A program made the position numbers and the translations under genes. The notes beneath the pieces are model-generated. The model was not told the DNA's origin, ran no database searches, and worked only from the letters and a program-made list of their open reading frames with translations. A stretch of DNA of 56,684 nucleotides, from assembly GCA_023444055.1 (NCBI GenBank), contig JAEZRV010000011.1:1-56684 (forward strand), read 5' to 3'. The DNA comes from Bacillota bacterium. GTDB taxonomy: Bacteria > Bacillota > Clostridia > Acetivibrionales > DSM-1351. Below, piece after piece: positions 42,601 to 49,765 of this stretch; positions within the stretch are counted from its first letter, which is position 1; each line of letters starts with the position of its first letter.

Positions 42601-45472
42601 TATTGACAGAAGAGGCGGTATATTCATCAGAAGTGATAAGCAAATGAGTCAGGAACAGAGAAATCTCCTGTTTGCTTGTGCAAAGCTGATAATTGATGCT
42701 GATAAGGGCATTTCAGATTTTATAGATGAAGATGATATTTTAAATGGAATATCAGAAGAAATTCCAAATATGACTCCAACAGCAATGCGTGATGAAATTT
42801 CAGAGAGAATTTTGAATAGAAACTCATATGGAAGCTCATTTGAAAGCGCAGAGCATACTTCAAAAGCTCTAAAATCAGAAGATAGAGTTGTGCCGCAGAA
42901 CTTAGTATATGATAAATCTCATACAGATTTGAATGAAAGACAGGATGTAAAAACACATAATGGTCAGCTACCCCCCGAAGCAGAGCATTGTGAAAATCCT
43001 AAGACTGATACGAACGTTGCAAATGAGAGAATAAAACAGGATGATGATGTAGAAGAATATTATTCTAAATTTATTGAAAGTCTGAAGTTCTTTAACGGAA
43101 TAGGTGGATTCTCTAATGATGGCAATGAGTATGTAATTTGCTTAAAGGATGGTCAAAATACACCTGCACCTTGGGTAAACATAATTGCAAATAATCGGTT
43201 TGGCTTTATTTGCACTGAATCTGGCGGAGGGTATACTTGGCATAAAAATAGCAGCCAAAACAAGCTTACAACTTGGGGAAATGACCCTGTTTCGGATACT
43301 CCGTCAGAAATTATTTATTTGCATGACACTAATACTGATGAAATTTGGAGCTGTACGCCTGCACCTATCAGAGAATGTTCACCTTATGTTATAAGGCATG
43401 GATTCGGTTATACATGCTATTTGCATAAGAGTCATGGGCTTGAACAGGAATTAACGCAATTTGCAGCAGTTGATACTCCGGTCAAGATAAGCATTCTAAA
43501 TATTAAAAATACTACAAGCAATGAAAAAACTTTAGATGTGGCATATTATTTAAGACCTGTATTGGGCGTTGAAGCGGGGCAAACTTCGCCATATATTATT
43601 ACAAGCTTTGATGAAAAACAAAAAGCTGTATTTGTAGAGAATGTTTATAGTGCTGATTTCAGAGGACTTACAGCGTTTCTCTGCTGCTCTGAAGAAAATA
43701 TAACTTATACAGGACAGAGGCTCCATTTCATTGGGGATAATATGGATTTATCCGAGCCATTTGGAATGAGAAACTCATTAAATGGTAGTGTAGGAGCAGG
43801 TTTTGATGCTTGTGCTGTTACAAAAACTAAAATAAGTATTTTGCCTGAAGAAACTAAACAAGTAGTATTTTTGTTTGGACAAGAGGAAGTTGAAAAAGCC
43901 AAAGAAATCATAGAAACGTTCAGAAACTTAAACTATGCACAAGAGGAATTAAAAAGGGCAAAAGACAGCTGGCTTAAAAAGCTTAAACAAATACAAGTAA
44001 ATACACCAGATGCATCAATGAATATTTTGCTTAATGGATGGCTTCAATATCAGGTGCTTTCCTCAAGAGTATTTGCAAGAACTGGTTTCTATCAAGCAGG
44101 AGGAGCAGTTGGCTTCCGTGACCAATTGCAGGATGTAATGTCAATCGTGTATACGATGCCAGAAATTACAAAAAAGCAAATTTTACTTCATTGCAGACAT
44201 CAATTTATAGAAGGAGATGTGCAGCATTGGTGGCATGAACAAAAAAATAATGGAATAAGAACCAGATATTCAGATGATTTGCTGTGGCTTCCGTATGTAA
44301 CATGTGATTATTTGAATGCTACAGGTGACTATAAAATTTTAAATATTTGTGAGAATTATATACAGTCTGAGCTTCTTAAAGATAACGAGCACGAAAGGTA
44401 TGAAGTAGCAACAGTATCTGAAATGAAGGGTTCTGTTTATGAACACTGTATCAGGGCGATAGATAAAAGTCTCAAGTTTGGAGCTCATGGCATACCATTA
44501 ATGGGTGGAGGAGACTGGAATGATGGTATGAACATGATTGGCGCACAAGGAAAGGGTGAAAGTGTCTGGCTTGGTTGGTTCTTATACTGTGTTCTTCAAA
44601 AAATGATTCCTATCTGCACGCATATGGGAGATGTTGATAGAGCAAATCAGTACAGAACTCATGCTAAGAATATTATTGAAGCAATTGAAAAGGAAGCATG
44701 GGATGGTAGCTGGTATAGAAGAGCTTATTTTGACGATGGTACACCATTAGGCTCAATTCAAAATGACGAGGGGAAAATTGACTCGCTTTCACAATCATGG
44801 GCAGCAATCTCGACTGCCGCAAAAGCAAGTAGAGTGGAAGAGGCGATGAGTGCTCTTGAAAAGTATCTTATTGATAGAAAAAATGGATTAATAAAGCTAT
44901 TAACGCCACCATTCTATGACAGCGAATTAAATCCCGGTTATATCAAGGGATATCTCCCAGGAGTAAGAGAGAATGGCGGACAGTATACTCATGCAGCTAC
45001 CTGGGTTATATATGCATATTCTCAACTAGGGAATGGAGAAAAGGCATGGGAACTATTTGATATGATTAATCCAATAAATCATGCTAGAACAGACATGGAA
45101 AGCATAACCTACAAGGTAGAACCCTTTGTTATGGCTGCCGATGTATATGCAGTTCCCCCGAATGAGGGAAGAGGAGGGTGGACATGGTATACAGGTGCGG
45201 CAGGCTGGATGTATAGGATAGGTTTAGAGCATATTTTAGGAATAAAAAAACAAGGTAACTATTTGACAATAACTCCATGTATCCCTAAGAAAATGAAAGA
45301 GTATTCTGTTAGGTATGTGTTTGGTGAGTCAGTTTATGATATTAAGATAATAAATAAGACTAATAAAAATATTGGTATAACACAAATAAAAATAGATGAA
45401 AGGGCGGTTGAATCCAATACAATAGAGCTTATTGACGATGGGAAAACTCATAGTCTTGAGGCGTATATGTAG
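36629..45472 (+). CDS. Cyclic beta-1,2-glucan synthase-like protein (GT84, glycoamylase-like and GH94 domains)
   Basis: Giant membrane protein of 2947 residues. After an N-terminal cytoplasmic region it has membrane segments near 410-470. The GT84 glycosyltransferase follows (about 490-800) with FCRARQFSPKQNKWLGWERK, VITLDADTQLP, LSHDLLEGSYLRTGL and HRWTRGDWQ. More membrane segments occupy about 815-1000. The central glycoamylase-like region (VEEGHTTNCYYDLFASESR, MVHHQGMSMLAF) corresponds to the transglycosylating domain of cyclic glucan synthases. The C-terminus is GH94 phosphorylase-like, with the catalytic Asp in GGGDWNDGMN (about 2627). Two low-complexity inserts lie near 1180-1225 and 2045-2140. 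Expected to polymerise and cyclise UDP-glucose-derived beta-1,2-glucan; linkage is inferred from the family. Confidence 0.9.
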   Translation: MNIYLFLIIILAAALIAVITIWIKNLQTFEFQIEDVVLSMDELVRHAETLAKAQESAKRKHTMKRITKRIETKFQDILQTYKRFNDDVSNNFPVPPAAEWLLDNFYIIEEQKNLITRELIEITQALPVITEGIYTGFPRIYTIAIEIVSHIDGNANEKVIKDFISAYQRYNFLSIEEIWMLTLMVKAALIEKLWVVCEKMNATHHDWHKAEQMLNIVNDNNGANDNCETVNSQIEELDDITPAFVEYLIKKLRKKGSKTLWMISCIDGLLAQKSTTTDNFISIDHLNQAVTQVSIGNIINSLRTLSGLDSTVLFEDLSEVERILKQDPCNVYSKMDFNSRDLYRNAVINLANKYKTTEINVARLSYEFAKEAFKSENDISSANHVGYYLIGDGQKVLADSFNSKSEDSSINKENNKSSSVNSYISAITILSLAIAITLLIYSFKRETITASVFAVIVSIFGLIPASELVISIINSCLGCFIKPARFPKLELKEGIPPELSTMVIVPTLVPNVKRTLDLINNLEVFYLANKSENIYFSLVGDFKDCDEETLSEDSAIVDCALKRIEELNKKYASADKPIFFFFCRARQFSPKQNKWLGWERKRGAIIEFNRMLRGDSKTSYTYHSADISSLPSIKYVITLDADTQLPLEAATQLVGTIAHPLNKAVFDDKKGIVTSGFGILQPRVDVNIESTNTSYFTRVFAGQGGIDPYTTTVSDVYQDTFGEGIFTGKGIYEVDVFQKALDNVIPENTVLSHDLLEGSYLRTGLVTDIELIDGYPAKYNSFMMRLHRWTRGDWQLLHWIVGKNPLSKLSRWKMFDNLRRSLLYPTIIIILLLSLAFLNNSRIAWICLAFVALCSPVVSYFVYLIVAGNYKIYISKRMATVLSGFSEILVQIGLLLAFAPYQAYLMTNAIIKTLVRVLVTKKNLLEWVTAADMELALKNDIVSYYRRMWFSPICGAIVFFLCLFLSKAYIWFGLAALVLWLFAPGIAYYISKPLNTSTDNTLSSDRLNEFRLLARKTWCYFDEYAGRDDNFLPADNYQVEPFKGAAHRTSPTNIGLLLVSNLAARDMGYINTIDLLERIENTINTVEKLEKWNGHLLNWYNTTNLEVLRPKFVSTVDSGNFVGYLMVLNEGLKEYRNKPIYDESIMDGIFDLLELCNSEIDNDKPFFDIERIKKLAERNGSDDVSVDVRTVNVKAETARDIGVKAINGKNENETADKRVSINDRYKKLFLAISEALNELVNKNRLDYFTKKLVYQVNMYHTLLEKYNEKVFSSLDEIPEYSAQLENLMERIQNLIDSMEFKGLFDESRNLFSIGYNVEEGHTTNCYYDLFASESRQTSLIAVAKGEVPKQHWFKLGRKLVNVDGKTGLASWTGTMFEYLMPRLLIKSYQNTLIEKTYKFVVKAQIEYCLSKNIPWGISESCFYAFDIALNYQYRAFGVPSLGLKRGLINDLVIAPYATIMAIDIEPEECANNIERFKQLGAEGKFGLYEAVDFTDSRLKEDQKCAIVKSYMVHHQGMSMLAFVNFFKDNIMQKRFHINPQIKAVDALIQEKSPKNLVVAKERKEQPLFAMHKQADDEEIVLRSYIKPATIPNMHLLTNGNYNVILTDKGSGYGRCNSLAVYRWINDYMQSSGAFIYLRNVNSNEYWSTTYSPVNTEPEVYKVIFAPHKAEYIRREGNIETNTEVLISTEDNTEIRKVTIFNHSTSKRVVELTSYMEVVLSQPEADLAHPAFSKLFVKTEYVAEHNGLLAVRRKRDDVKKTVWGYHTVSIDGNVQGKVEYETNRMNFIGRNRSLEQPNAMDPDQPLSNSVGPVLDPIFSMRVRVCIEPGEKAIVNFSVGTCDTRKNAIEMLEKYCDASAAERVVEMAWTRSIVESGFLNVSARDERAYLRLIPKILYGIDRTEQSEYILNNTLSQSDLWPFGISGDVPIVLVTIQDRDSFNEIQWALKLHDYFRLKGITFDLVILVSEEEAYNQPIFGMVKDMAVSGRSYEHIDRRGGIFIRSDKQMSQEQRNLLFACAKLIIDADKGISDFIDEDDILNGISEEIPNMTPTAMRDEISERILNRNSYGSSFESAEHTSKALKSEDRVVPQNLVYDKSHTDLNERQDVKTHNGQLPPEAEHCENPKTDTNVANERIKQDDDVEEYYSKFIESLKFFNGIGGFSNDGNEYVICLKDGQNTPAPWVNIIANNRFGFICTESGGGYTWHKNSSQNKLTTWGNDPVSDTPSEIIYLHDTNTDEIWSCTPAPIRECSPYVIRHGFGYTCYLHKSHGLEQELTQFAAVDTPVKISILNIKNTTSNEKTLDVAYYLRPVLGVEAGQTSPYIITSFDEKQKAVFVENVYSADFRGLTAFLCCSEENITYTGQRLHFIGDNMDLSEPFGMRNSLNGSVGAGFDACAVTKTKISILPEETKQVVFLFGQEEVEKAKEIIETFRNLNYAQEELKRAKDSWLKKLKQIQVNTPDASMNILLNGWLQYQVLSSRVFARTGFYQAGGAVGFRDQLQDVMSIVYTMPEITKKQILLHCRHQFIEGDVQHWWHEQKNNGIRTRYSDDLLWLPYVTCDYLNATGDYKILNICENYIQSELLKDNEHERYEVATVSEMKGSVYEHCIRAIDKSLKFGAHGIPLMGGGDWNDGMNMIGAQGKGESVWLGWFLYCVLQKMIPICTHMGDVDRANQYRTHAKNIIEAIEKEAWDGSWYRRAYFDDGTPLGSIQNDEGKIDSLSQSWAAISTAAKASRVEEAMSALEKYLIDRKNGLIKLLTPPFYDSELNPGYIKGYLPGVRENGGQYTHAATWVIYAYSQLGNGEKAWELFDMINPINHARTDMESITYKVEPFVMAADVYAVPPNEGRGGWTWYTGAAGWMYRIGLEHILGIKKQGNYLTITPCIPKKMKEYSVRYVFGESVYDIKIINKTNKNIGITQIKIDERAVESNTIELIDDGKTHSLEAYM

Positions 45473-45518
45473 AAGGAAAGTCAGTATACAAAAAAATTAT
45501 ATGTTCTAATATGCTATT

Positions 45519-45570
45519 GAGCTACTGCTAAACCGACATAGTGAGTTGGATTAGTAGTAGCTCTTTTTTG
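45519..45570 (+). terminator. Intrinsic terminator of the glucan synthase gene
   Basis: GAGCTACTGCTAA (45519-45531) pairs with TTAGTAGTAGCTC (45551-45563), with an inner CCGAC/GTTGG stem, and is followed by six T. Confidence 0.9.
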
Positions 45571-45702
45571 AGTAACGAATATCAGACTTTTTACGTGCAG
45601 TTATGACATAAAAATGTTGTTACCTTGTTAAGTAACAGTTCTAATAAGAAGGTTAAAAAGCGGGATTAGTAAAATGTGGAAAGAGTTCATACCGGTACTT
45701 TA

Positions 45703-45822
45703 ATGGAGTTTTGTGTAAGATGTGGCATGAATATGATTATTAATAGTTTAGCTCAGCATTTTAAGGGTACATTATCTCTATATAAAATTAGTTATAATTA
45801 TATCTGGAAAAGTTTGATTTAA
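45703..45822 (+). pseudogene. Possible zinc-ribbon gene fragment
   Basis: A 39-codon frame begins MEFCVRCGMNMI, like the start of small zinc-ribbon membrane proteins (CxxCG), and then loses resemblance. No RBS is seen and only one CxxC pair is present. Could be a decayed gene or chance. Confidence 0.2.
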
Positions 45823-46011
45823 CATAAGAAATGTAGTTTGTATAATTTACGGTTATTTATTGGCATTTATTACTAATTACAAATTATTTTAAAAAGCAAA
45901 AAAGAGAGAATTACGTCGATAAATGAGGTATGATATTATTAGTGTTATTTATGGGTATACATTTTTTAGTATTTAGCAATTAGCAAAATTACACATAAAA
46001 GGAGAATAACA

Positions 46012-47823
46012 ATGAAAGGAACGGTAGTTACAAATTGGTTGAAAAGTTTGGAAACACTATATGGAGAAGATATTGTTTCTAAAGCGTTAGCGAGTAATTC
46101 CTGGTCAGAGAGTAGAATTATCAATCCAAAAGAAAATATTGAAGATGAATCAATTTTTGCTGTGATGAATTCTGCTGCGGAATTGATTGGAAAGCCTATG
46201 GAACAAGTATGGAGAGAAATTGGTCGAAGCAACATAGTGTCTTTTTCAAAATGGTTTCCTTCATTTTTTGAAAGAGCAAGTCTCAAAGGTTTTTTGGTGA
46301 TGATGGATCATGTACATACTCAATTGACCAAAATGATTCCTGGAGCAAAGCCTCCTAGGATGATAGCAAAAGAATTATCTACAAATGAAATTGAGATGAA
46401 GTATTCCTCAAGACGTGGAATGTTTGATTATTTTCTTGGACTACTGGAAGGTAGTGCAGCATTCTTTAACGAAAAGCTTACATACAGTGAGATTGAAAGA
46501 GGTAACGATGGAGAGGATAAATTTTTACGCGTAAAGATAAAATTTGAAAAAGAAAGTAAAAAACCGAAGAAATTTATACTTAGCCAGATGCTATCCCTTG
46601 GTTTTATGAAGTCAATTCCATTGAAAACCAGTGCATTTCCAGCAATTATTTCAACAGTAGCCTTAGCAATTGTATTTCCTGGACAAGGATTTATAAAATA
46701 TGGTATCAGCTGTATATTGATTTTTATACTGACTTTAGCGGCAGCTAAAATATCACAGCAGCCGATGCGTTATCTTGAAAAGGAACTAGACAACCTTATT
46801 AATCTCGATTTTTCAGAAAAAGTTGTCATTAAAAGTGGTGATGAAGTAGAGAGAATTGCAGATAGAATGAATATTCTTAAAGAAACAATGATAAAAGACT
46901 TTCTTTTCCTTAAGGGTGGAAGTGACGACATGTATTCATTTACTTCTTCATTTTCTGAAATTGCCTCTAAAATGGAGTTCGTTTCTGATGGAATTTCCAG
47001 CTTGGTATATGAAGTCGCTAATGGTGCAGTACATCAGGCTGAAGAAACAGAAAAGTCGGTTTATATTTTAAATTCAAATATTGCGGAAATTAACAGAATT
47101 ACCTCTGAACAAACTGAAGGCAAAGGTAATCTCGAAGGGGCAGTAAATAAGCTTGAAAATTCTTTTGAACAAACAGAAAAAGTAGCAAGTATGCTTCTAA
47201 ATGTAAGAAATAATTTTGAGCAAGTAAATAATGATGGTGTACAGCTATCAAAACAAGTCAATGAGATATTGGACATAGTAACAACTGTTGCAGATGTGGC
47301 AGATCAAACTAATTTGCTGGCACTTAACGCTGCCATTGAGGCTGCAAGAGCAGGTGAGGCAGGAAATGGCTTTGCTGTGGTTGCAGATGAAATCAGAAAG
47401 TTGGCAGAAAATTCTAAATCCTCAGTAAATGTTATTAACAATAGTTTAGTGATGTTCACTGGGCAAGTTTCTGGATTTGTTGAAAAGATAAATGAACAAT
47501 TTGCTCAATTAGAAGAGAGTAACAAAACTCTTGAGGATGTATTAAATGGTAATAGGAATTCTACACAGCAGATTGTAGTGGTCGCCAATTTAATTGCTAA
47601 TTTGGTTGCACAACTATCTAGCGAAACACAGAAATTGTCAGGCATTAATGAAAATATGCATTCACTAGCTGCTATTGCAGAGGAGAATTCGGCATCATCA
47701 GAGGAAATGAGTTCGAATGTAACAGAGTACTCTGATAAGATTAAAGATTTAGTTCAGAATATCCAAATGCTTGAAGATCTGTTGAACATGTATAAGACAG
47801 AATTACGGAAATATACAATATGA
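46012..47823 (+). CDS. Methyl-accepting chemotaxis protein with N-terminal H-NOX heme domain
   Basis: 603 residues. Residues 1-185 are an H-NOX (heme nitric oxide/oxygen binding) domain very like that of Thermoanaerobacter (Tar4H): the proximal heme His is 102 (MMDHVHTQL) and the propionate-binding YxSxR motif is YSSRR (131-135). The distal O2-stabilising residues also match: Trp9, Asn74 and Tyr140. Two membrane segments (about 205-245), a HAMP-like linker and a cytoplasmic signalling domain with NLLALNAAIEAARAGEAG and GFAVVADEIRKLAENS follow. It is predicted to bind O2 and guide movement away from it. RBS AAAGGAG is clear. The gene stands alone with its own terminator. Confidence 0.93.
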   Translation: MKGTVVTNWLKSLETLYGEDIVSKALASNSWSESRIINPKENIEDESIFAVMNSAAELIGKPMEQVWREIGRSNIVSFSKWFPSFFERASLKGFLVMMDHVHTQLTKMIPGAKPPRMIAKELSTNEIEMKYSSRRGMFDYFLGLLEGSAAFFNEKLTYSEIERGNDGEDKFLRVKIKFEKESKKPKKFILSQMLSLGFMKSIPLKTSAFPAIISTVALAIVFPGQGFIKYGISCILIFILTLAAAKISQQPMRYLEKELDNLINLDFSEKVVIKSGDEVERIADRMNILKETMIKDFLFLKGGSDDMYSFTSSFSEIASKMEFVSDGISSLVYEVANGAVHQAEETEKSVYILNSNIAEINRITSEQTEGKGNLEGAVNKLENSFEQTEKVASMLLNVRNNFEQVNNDGVQLSKQVNEILDIVTTVADVADQTNLLALNAAIEAARAGEAGNGFAVVADEIRKLAENSKSSVNVINNSLVMFTGQVSGFVEKINEQFAQLEESNKTLEDVLNGNRNSTQQIVVVANLIANLVAQLSSETQKLSGINENMHSLAAIAEENSASSEEMSSNVTEYSDKIKDLVQNIQMLEDLLNMYKTELRKYTI

Positions 47824-47867
47824 TTAATAATAGGTACTATTGTTTAAACTTCAAATAAAGTATTAGT

Positions 47868-47906
47868 AATACGACTACTTAAATTTAGAGGGTCGTATTA
47901 TTTTTT
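47868..47906 (+). terminator. Intrinsic terminator after the chemoreceptor gene
   Basis: AATACGAC (47868-47875) pairs with GTCGTATT (47892-47899) around a 16-nt loop and is followed by ATTTTTT. Confidence 0.8.
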
Positions 47907-48019
47907 GAAATAATATTTAGCAAAATCAAGTTTACATACACAGCATTGATATGATATATTAAAGTATGTGAAAATTATATCAAATAATAAATTAATTATA
48001 TTTATAAAGGAGTATGTAT

Positions 48020-49225
48020 ATGGCAAAGATTAGTATGAAAACTCCACTTGTTGAGATGGATGGAGATGAAATGACCAGAATTATCTGGAAAATGATAAAG
48101 GATATTTTAATACTTCCTTACATTGATTTAAAATCAGAGTACTATGACTTAGGACTTGAATACAGAGAAAAAACTGGAGATCAGGTTACAACTGATTCTG
48201 CAGTAGCAACTAAAAAATATGGCGTTGCTGTTAAATGTGCTACAATCACTCCAAATGCTGAAAGAGTTAAAGAATACAATCTCACTCAGATGTGGAAGAG
48301 TCCGAATGGAACAGTAAGAGCTATATTAGATGGTACTGTTTTCCGTGCACCGATACTTGTTGACAGTATAAAGCCATTTGTTAAGTCTTGGGTTAAGCCT
48401 ATTACTATTGCCAGACATGCTTATGGAGATGTTTATAGAAATGTTGAATACCGTGTACCAGAGGCTGGTAAGGCTGAGATAGTATTTACAAATGAAAAGG
48501 GTGAAGAAACTCGTCAGACTATATTCGATTTTAAAGGCCCTGGAGTTATACAAGGACAGCACAATATAGACAAATCTATTGAAAGCTTTGCAAGATCATG
48601 CTTTAATTATGCATTGGATCAAAAGCAAGACATTTGGTTCGCAACTAAAGATACTATTTCAAAGCAGTATGACCACAGATTTAAAGATATTTTCCAAGAA
48701 ATATACGACAATGAATATGATGCTAAGTTTAAAGCAGCAGGAATTGAGTATTTCTACACATTAATCGACGATGCTGTTGCACGTGTAGTTAGATCAGAAG
48801 GTGGCTTTATATGGGCATGTAAGAACTATGATGGAGATGTTATGTCCGATATGGTAGCTACTGCTTTTGGAAGCTTAGCTATGATGACATCAGTTCTTGT
48901 TTCACCTGAAGGATATTATGAATATGAGGCAGCTCATGGAACTGTTCAAAGACATTATTATCAGCATCTAGAAGGAAAAGAGACATCTACAAACTCTATG
49001 GCAACATTGTTTGCTTGGACTGGAGCACTCCGCAAGAGAGGCGAACTTGATGGAATTAAAGAGCTAGTTGAGTATGCAGATAAAATGGACAAGGCATCTA
49101 TCAAAACAATTGAGAATGGCATAATGACAAAAGACCTTGCAATGCTATCAGAACTTAAAGATATAAAAACAGTAAATACAGAGCAATTCTTAGTTGAAGT
49201 AAAGAAAACATTTGATGAAATGTAA
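48020..49225 (+). CDS. icd: NADP-dependent isocitrate dehydrogenase (eukaryotic-like homodimeric type)
   Basis: Oxidative decarboxylation of isocitrate to 2-oxoglutarate, supplying glutamate in an incomplete TCA cycle. The 401-residue length and segments MDGDEMTRIIWKMIKD, CATITPNAERVKEYNL, WKSPNGTVRAILDGTVFR and the C-terminal EAAHGTVQRHYYQHLEGK mark the eukaryotic-like NADP subfamily rather than the E. coli type. The frame begins at ATG 48014. AAAGGAG at 48004-48010 favours the ATG at 48020 (MAKISMKTPL) with 9 nt spacing. A possible promoter, TTTACA with TATATT at 18 nt, lies at about 47932-47961. Confidence 0.94.
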   Translation: MAKISMKTPLVEMDGDEMTRIIWKMIKDILILPYIDLKSEYYDLGLEYREKTGDQVTTDSAVATKKYGVAVKCATITPNAERVKEYNLTQMWKSPNGTVRAILDGTVFRAPILVDSIKPFVKSWVKPITIARHAYGDVYRNVEYRVPEAGKAEIVFTNEKGEETRQTIFDFKGPGVIQGQHNIDKSIESFARSCFNYALDQKQDIWFATKDTISKQYDHRFKDIFQEIYDNEYDAKFKAAGIEYFYTLIDDAVARVVRSEGGFIWACKNYDGDVMSDMVATAFGSLAMMTSVLVSPEGYYEYEAAHGTVQRHYYQHLEGKETSTNSMATLFAWTGALRKRGELDGIKELVEYADKMDKASIKTIENGIMTKDLAMLSELKDIKTVNTEQFLVEVKKTFDEM

Positions 49226-49284
49226 TACAAAAAAATACAAGTGTAGATATAAAACGAATATAATGATAAACAAATGAAATACAG

Positions 49285-49393
49285 ATAAATCAGATGCTCA
49301 CATGTTGGATAGGGAACGGCAGTGAATGTGTGGATTTAGAGGAGAGACTTTTATGCGCAGGCTTGGGAAGAGTGGCGCATGGGAGTCTTTTTC
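49285..49393 (+). ncRNA. Candidate structured RNA ending in a terminator
   Basis: CACAT and ATGTG can pair around GTTGGATAGGGAACGGCAG, then a purine-rich GAGGAGAGA leads into the terminator AGACTTTTATGCGC (49345-49358) with GCGCATGGGAGTCT (49375-49388) plus TTTTT. This resembles an aptamer-plus-expression-platform layout, but I cannot match it to a known class, and no gene follows on this strand. Confidence 0.3.
49345..49393 (+). terminator. Intrinsic terminator downstream of icd
   Basis: A 14-bp stem (49345-49358 with 49375-49388), including three G-T pairs, around a 16-nt loop and followed by five T. Confidence 0.8.
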
Positions 49394-49765
49394 TGTTGGG
49401 GGGATTGCACCTCTATTTTATGTATTATACCGCCTCATACATTTACCATCTATAATATTCCATATCATAGATATGAAGCATTCGTCTTGCATCATTCTTG
49501 TCTCAGATTATCAAGATCATAGAACTAAAGCATTAAACAAATAGCTCAATAAAACCTGTTTTTTCCAAACAGGCAATAATTATAAAATACATATGGTTAA
49601 AAATCAAGAAGTTTGGTAAGCGAGGGAACATAGTCCCTAGTTTACCCCGCCACTTTTTACTTCACGCTTTCGCATTTTGGTATGCTAATCTACAATCAAA
49701 TTACTGTTTGATATGCGACTGCCCCAACTATTGATATAGAACCTAAAAATAACTTGAAAACAAAA

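Larger units (their letters stand above)
45473..46011. other. Intergenic region before the H-NOX chemoreceptor
   Basis: It holds the glucan synthase terminator (45519-45570), a short zinc-ribbon-like fragment (45703-45822) and a GTCGATAA box at 45915-45922. That box resembles the -10 element of sigma-D (flagellar/chemotaxis) promoters, but its -35 match is weak. Confidence 0.4.
49226..49765. other. Intergenic region between icd and pflB with unassigned hairpins
   Basis: No credible gene. From about 49285 to 49420 the sequence is much richer in G and ends in a strong terminator, suggesting a small structured RNA. CCTGTTT/AAACAGG forms a hairpin near 49556-49574. A longer hairpin at 49617-49648 (GGTAA and AGGGA paired with TCCCT and TTACC) is followed by a T-run after CCGCCAC. 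A third, ATCAAAT...GTTTGAT, lies near 49695-49712. Some of these must end pflB transcription. Confidence 0.5.

Noticed and set aside
45888..45922. Sigma-D promoter for the chemoreceptor (GTCGATAA)
   Set aside because: The -10 is close to consensus, but no TAAA-like -35 lies at 15 nt, so it was not listed as a promoter.
49326..49544. 72-residue plus-strand frame after icd
   Set aside because: It begins in a candidate structured RNA, runs through an intrinsic terminator, lacks an RBS and matches nothing.
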